DNA of 64,000 bases, from assembly GCA_030141605.1 (NCBI GenBank), contig JAQGDQ010000090.1, positions 598,501 to 662,500 on the forward strand, written 5' to 3'. The position numbers and the translations under genes are program-made. Positions 59,448 through 64,000 of this stretch are shown here, one piece after another. Source of the stretch: Tubiluchus corallicola. Taxonomy: Eukaryota; Priapulida; Priapulimorpha; Priapulimorphida; Tubiluchidae. The number at the start of each line of letters is the position of its first letter. The stretch's first letter is position 1. The notes below the pieces were generated by a model. It was not told the origin of the DNA and did not search any database. It saw nothing but the letters and a program-made list of their open reading frames with translations.

Positions 59448-59455
59448 CTCTTTCC
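59393..59455. repeat. (CT)n microsatellite
   Basis: CTCTCT run of about 50 bases ending in TTTTTCTCTTTCC. Confidence 0.95.
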
Positions 59456-59459
59456 TCTC

Positions 59460-62400
59460 TGTCGTGCGAGTAGTATGTCGACTATACATCATAAACTATT
59501 CTGTAGTTACTATTCTCTTAACCTTACTGTAAGTTTATGACGTGAAGGCAGTCAGCATGACGCAGGAATCCTCAGAGAATATACCCATTAGCACACTGGC
59601 TGGCTTCACTTTAAGCATGATATATTGCACGCATTAAAACGTTAGCAGGAATTTACAGGCACACTGCTCTTAAGGCCTAGTGTTCATTAAACTGTACAAA
59701 AGAAATATAAATCTTATGCTCCTCATCTCCATTTACTGTAAAAAGGTACTGAAGTATATTTTGTGTAACATTTTCCGACATAACGACAATACAGCAAAAA
59801 GAGCTTCCTAGTTTAGGCAATATTATCCAGTCCAAAAATAATAAATTTGTGTCTTTATAATGTTGTTTCTTCCTATTTGGCATTGATTGAAGCAGCGAAA
59901 GACCTCTATGCACATCATCAAAGGTTTATGTATATGAGATCGTCCAAGGCGCCACTCCTTGCTTGGGTCGCTCGCTCACCATGCCCGCCAACGGGATATT
60001 CGTGAATCAGTAGAAGATGGTGTACTTATTATTACAGGGAGTTTTCTTTAGTCTTCTTACGTGACTACATTGTATAATAAACTGAGTCGTTATATCAATA
60101 CAGCTCACACTATAGATGTAGGCTTACAAAATTATATTGACTGAGATCAGTCTGGGGAATATAGGTCAGACATTCAGAATTTGCTTTAATAGCAGGCTTT
60201 GTACTATTAGCGGAGAGTTTTGTTTACATGAAGACGTGAGCTATAAACAACTTGTAAACAAAAACGTAGAAGGGAAATTACCAAACCCGCGAGTTCCGGT
60301 AACTATGCATCTGCATATTTTACTAACCCCGTTTCGTGGATGGTTGATAATGAAAGTTGTAGGCACAGTTCCGCAGCAAACAATACCGTTAGGAAAAATT
60401 TAAAAACTGGCGACAATGTAAGTCAGGCGATTCTTACTGCTCGCGTATTGTTACTTTGAATTGGCAAATTTTAATTGAAAATTCAAATTTCATATTTACA
60501 GCTGTTTTCACGCATGAGCTCTCCAACGAATTTACTACGTCACAAACGGACTCCTCTGAACTGAGAGGTACAGCACCTGCTATCTGTGCAAGCCGTTTCC
60601 GAGATGCAGGCGCTAGTGCTCGTCTAGCGAATGGCGAAATGCATGTAGCAGCCAAGAATTAGTCGCACAAAAGCAAAATTATGTTTCTGTGATAGTAATT
60701 CTTTCTCGTAAGTCATTATTGAAAAAAATGACACATTCCCTTTCAATATTTTATTAGGCAGATTTGTTTTGAGCCATAGCTTAAGATTAAGATGGTTTTC
60801 TTTTAAATTTTAGTACCGATTAGCACATTTAGCAGGTATTCATTATAATTTGGTGACGGACATTTGAGTACAAAAGTGTTCTGTTGTTTATCAAAACCAT
60901 CAGTACGGGTGATTGATATCAGTATATTGGTTGTTTTTGCAACGCTTCAAAACAAATCGGTCTAAAATTGCCAAAAACTTACATAACGCGCGTGTGATGA
61001 ACAGCTGGGTGATAGTTTCCACGTGGATAACCACATAGTAGGTTAAAGCAATAAATTTCAAATATTCCTGGCGGAAAGAAGCAAAGAAATGATCTTGTCA
61101 AAGGCATTTAATTGCTATGTCAAGGAAAACATCACAAAGTTCAAAGTCCATTTAACCCTCATAATATGTGCATAATAAAAGCAAGTCGATTTATGATATT
61201 ATCGCTGGCCCTGAAACCTGATTTAGGTTCTGTCTAAAATTTGTTCGCCTGAAGTGTGCTTGTATAGCTTTACAGTACGTTGATAAATTTAGAAATATTT
61301 AGTGACAAGTTCTTTGTACTTTGCTGGTTTGCTGCTCTCTTTCTTAAACCGAATAGCTACTTGTAACGTGTCATTATCATACCTTTGATAAAAGCATAGA
61401 ATTTAAAAAATATATTAAATTAAATGAGCGAGTGGAGTACTACTCAATATTTAGCGCATTATATAAGGCTGCAACTACTTAATTAACACTATAAGGATTA
61501 AAGTGTTTATTATGAACTGCTAATGATAGTAACGTAGTAGTTAATGTCGAGGAAGTTGGGGTTTATCTTATTTTCTATTTTTTTAATGAAAAAACTAAGG
61601 CTGTTCTTGCACTGCCGGCCGCAAGCTGGTAATCATTGAAACATCGATAAAAATGAACTTGTTTTCACCCCTGTCTGCAATGCGCATGCGCGGAGCAATG
61701 TCTAGCCAGCTGCGGATCTATTAGTATGAACTTTGCGTGGGTTGCTAAATTAACACAAAAAAGGTTTGTAAACGGTTCTTGCTTATATAGGGCGGCCTGT
61801 GGCGGTCATCAGACGGGCGCGCACGCTACACTGTAGGATGCGTACAGCTGCCGCCAAGGTATGATTTAATGGCGTTGATTAAAATGCTGTACCCGGGTCC
61901 ATGTGGCACATTTGCGCTATGCTCCCTGCAGCAAAGTCGGATCCATATGTTCTAAACCGATAACTCCATTGGAAATTATGAAATGAAATGAGCATTTGAG
62001 CCAAAAAATACACAGTTTCAGGTAGTTTCATTTCACTGTTTAAGCTTTATAAATCATAATCGTCTTGCTAGGTTTTTAGGACGAAACATTAAAAAAATTT
62101 CAAGGTTTATAAAACTGTCTATTTATCTTCTTGTGGGTACCATAACTATTGCGTCTATAAATAAAGGCACACTTTTTGCTGTAGTTTTTGTATAAAATGT
62201 GCTTTAAACAATTAATTAAATTCAGCTAAATAAATGGTGAGTAAAACTGACTTTATAACGTTTGGTACATTTATCCTTATCCACAACTCTACCACTGATG
62301 ATACTATGCGCACAACAGGTTACATTAATCTAAACAAAGTAAACAACAAGATTTTTTATGGAACTGTATTGTATCACATTCAAATTACCTCCAGGTGCGG

Positions 62401-62952
62401 AAGTGTTACAATTCTAATATACATTATAATTTAAAATCAATCAAGCATTAAAATGGATATATCTATGCTGCATCTACTTTGATGATTTAATCACCGGTTA
62501 ATATAAATTATATAAGCTGTAAAACGCTTTTAAAAGAATAATCATAAAATTAAGCATATTGCAGGTTTGCAATCAAAGTAAAGACGTTACACTTTATGCA
62601 GTAGAAGCACAATAAGTGGAAAATAAAAAAATCACAATAAAAACGGCAACTGACTTTGAATGCGAATGTTTAAAGCAACTTTAAACTTTGGTTCTTCATA
62701 ATTCAATTCAAAAGTCATGGCTTTTGTGCACTTTTGGAAGCATTGCTGTCACTGTCTACAAAAGCAATTAAGCTGCATCTAAGCGGTTGCTCCATCATCA
62801 ACAATTGTGCGCTTTCAGCGGTCTTCTTCGCCTTCGCAGACAGAATGCTGTAGGAAAACGTTTCGAGTTACAACAAAAATAACACGAAGTGTCTAAAAAA
62901 TCAAAGTTTCTTAGTTAAACTACCAGCTACATTGTTCTAGACAGCATGTATA
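59460..62952. other. Non-coding stretch upstream of the COX4 3' end
   Basis: No gene with a family match. One segment (60500-60662) has raised GC content and an acceptor-like TTTACAG at its left, followed by an open frame to a TAG, and might be an isolated exon. A CpG-rich patch lies at 61675-61860. Confidence 0.4.
61675..61865. promoter_or_regulatory. CpG-rich patch with NRF-1-like palindrome
   Basis: TGCGCATGCGCG (61681-61692) matches the NRF-1 consensus core GCGCATGCGC. It is followed within 180 bases by GC-rich sequence with CpGs (GGGCGGCC, ACGGGCGCGCACGC) and a donor-like CCAAG|GTATGA at 61857-61864. This resembles a promoter plus a non-coding first exon on the plus strand, but no downstream coding exon was found. 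Confidence 0.3.
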
Positions 62953-63492
62953 CTATTTCCATTCCTTTTTGTCGTAGTCCCATTTTGATGAAACGCCTTG
63001 CACTATACCTTGCTGTTGGTCTATTTGTCGCTTTAGTTCCGCTTCCCTCCACTCCTTGGTGGCGGTCCTAGGCAAAGGTGAGTACACGAAATGCTTTAGA
63101 AATACGCAACCCCAGAGTCCAACGGTAATAAAGAATATCGTGCCGGCGAGAATGCTTTTCCATTCTCCATTCAAACGAGCTGCCATTTCGGCGTAGGTGC
63201 TACAGAAAGAGGAGCGATACAGAGCCTTCTTTTCATCCATGCTTAGTTTTTTCCAGTCACCTTTTTCCTTTTCTCTCAAAGCCAAGACGTCGCTGGAGTT
63301 CTCCCTAAATCTGACCGCCGGACATGGAAAATCTTCTCTGTCGATGTAACTCGGCTCACCGTTCATTCCGAAACCGACGATATCCCGGTTCCCGAGTTTC
63401 TCCCGTACGTACCCGGCTGCCGGAGCCGTCATTTGAGGCCCACGAATAATTAGCAGGCGCCGACACCCTACTTGCAACAATCTTACTGCCAT
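62953..63492 (-). CDS. COX4: Cytochrome c oxidase subunit 4, nuclear-encoded, intronless
   Basis: A single uninterrupted minus-strand frame encodes 179 aa. The ATG at 63492 (MAVRLLQVG) is chosen because it opens a basic, non-acidic mitochondrial presequence; the frame upstream to 63588 has no further ATG. The mature part shows the COX4 pattern: LREKEKGDWKKLSMDEKKAL (matrix domain, about 72-91), the single transmembrane helix (about 113-136), HFVYSPLPRT at its exit, and the C-terminus VSSKWDYDKKEWK, close to that of vertebrate COX4. It is a structural and regulatory (ATP-binding) subunit of complex IV in the inner mitochondrial membrane. No intron interrupts the coding part, unusual for animal COX4, so an old retrocopy is possible, though the frame is intact. 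Length is near the usual 169-172 aa. Confidence 0.95.
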   Translation of the reverse strand: MAVRLLQVGCRRLLIIRGPQMTAPAAGYVREKLGNRDIVGFGMNGEPSYIDREDFPCPAVRFRENSSDVLALREKEKGDWKKLSMDEKKALYRSSFCSTYAEMAARLNGEWKSILAGTIFFITVGLWGCVFLKHFVYSPLPRTATKEWREAELKRQIDQQQGIVQGVSSKWDYDKKEWK

Positions 63493-63606
63493 GTTTCCAC
63501 GGAAACCAAAATACTGTTCAAAATCGCGAAAGAAACTTGAACAGGTGCGAGAACAAGATCTCGCTGGTTTCACTGCACTTTGTTCCACAGGACAGGTCGT
63601 TCAGAA
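63493..63606. promoter_or_regulatory. Probable short bidirectional promoter of COX4
   Basis: Only 114 bases separate the COX4 start codon (minus strand) from a well-placed ATG on the plus strand. ATGGCGG is repeated at the right edge (63607 and 63616), a motif common in 5' ends of housekeeping genes (YY1-like). Placement is by inference. Confidence 0.35.
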
Positions 63607-63702
63607 ATGGCGGAGATGGCGGAGCCACTGAACGAGTTAAATTTAAACCAAGTAATAAAACATGAGAAAATTACACAAAGCTACATGGCATCAGTCACGT
63701 AG
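63607..63702 (+). CDS. Possible first coding exon of a gene divergent to COX4
   Basis: ATG in strong context (GAAATGG) opens a 31-codon frame starting MAEMAEPLNELNLNQVIKHE and ending at TAG 63700. The sequence around the stop, CAC|GTAGGT (63698 on) could be a splice donor, so the true exon may end at about 63698 and continue outside the window. No family recognised. Confidence 0.3.
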   Translation: MAEMAEPLNELNLNQVIKHEKITQSYMASVT

Positions 63703-64000
63703 GTAGGCTGGCAGCAGGCATGCGCTCTCAACAACCATTGATCACATAGGCAAACTAGGTGGGGCAACCACTTGTCATTCAAAGTCTTGGTCCAGCCTAT
63801 GAAGCTGGAGGTTGGAAAATGTTTGGTTAAGTTGCTTCGGAATAGGTGGCGCAACTTTCCACTGTCTGTTTAAAACTATGATTTAGAGGTATGTACTACT
63901 CACAAGCGTTGGAAGTGGTACTGACAAAAGAAAGACATAGCATTGCCTAGTTTTGTACTAGATTGACTCTTGTGTCAACTGTCTTGAATGGAAATTTCTG
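63703..64000. other. Right edge, nothing recognised
   Basis: About 300 bases of mixed composition; if the divergent exon is real this is its first intron. Confidence 0.35.

Noticed and set aside
60434-60662. GC-richer open frames on both strands, with an acceptor-like TTTACAG on the plus strand
   Set aside because: No family match and no partner exon; the minus-strand alternative lacks an acceptor. Left as a weak exon candidate only.

Overview
This is AT-rich nuclear DNA from a multicellular animal. Genes are split by spliceosomal GT-AG introns, and the families present (RGK GTPase, ZP-domain membrane protein, FEM1, UNC93, complex IV subunits) are metazoan. Long microsatellites and dead non-LTR and piggyBac transposon copies fill much of the rest. 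The phylum cannot be fixed from sequence alone; an aquatic invertebrate is my guess. All gene models below were spliced by hand, and every junction was checked for reading phase.

Layout: (1) 1447-5454 (+), the last three exons of an RGK-type small GTPase whose P-loop exon lies to the left of them, probably outside the window. (2) 10484-18095 (+), a complete eight-exon ZP-domain membrane protein with a Thr/Glu/Ala/Pro repeat stalk, a furin-like site and a transmembrane helix. (3) 23197-26719 (-), a complete four-exon FEM1 homologue. (4) 29332-34291 (+), a complete four-exon UNC93-like transporter. (5) 35395-40200, mostly dead transposons (a LINE and a piggyBac, both minus strand). (6) 44765-50559 (+), a small NDUFA4/NMES1-type mitochondrial protein in four exons, with a two-exon, strongly basic protein gene on the opposite strand inside its first intron (45330-45928). 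(7) 54600-59460, two more LINE relics and large composite microsatellites. (8) 62953-63492 (-), an intronless cytochrome c oxidase subunit 4 gene facing a possible divergent first exon at 63607.

The most interesting item is the FEM1 homologue. FEM1 proteins are ankyrin-repeat substrate receptors that join CUL2 ubiquitin ligases through a C-terminal VHL/BC box. Here a phase-matched GTAAGT donor cuts the reading frame just before that box and joins it to a final exon encoding a complete C3HC4 RING with the zinc-ligand spacing of IAP RINGs. If the intron is retained, the protein instead ends in a short tail weakly resembling a decayed VHL box. The gene may therefore encode a FEM1 that carries its own E3 module. 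The two respiratory-chain genes sit about 13 kb apart; no other functional link between neighbouring genes is evident.
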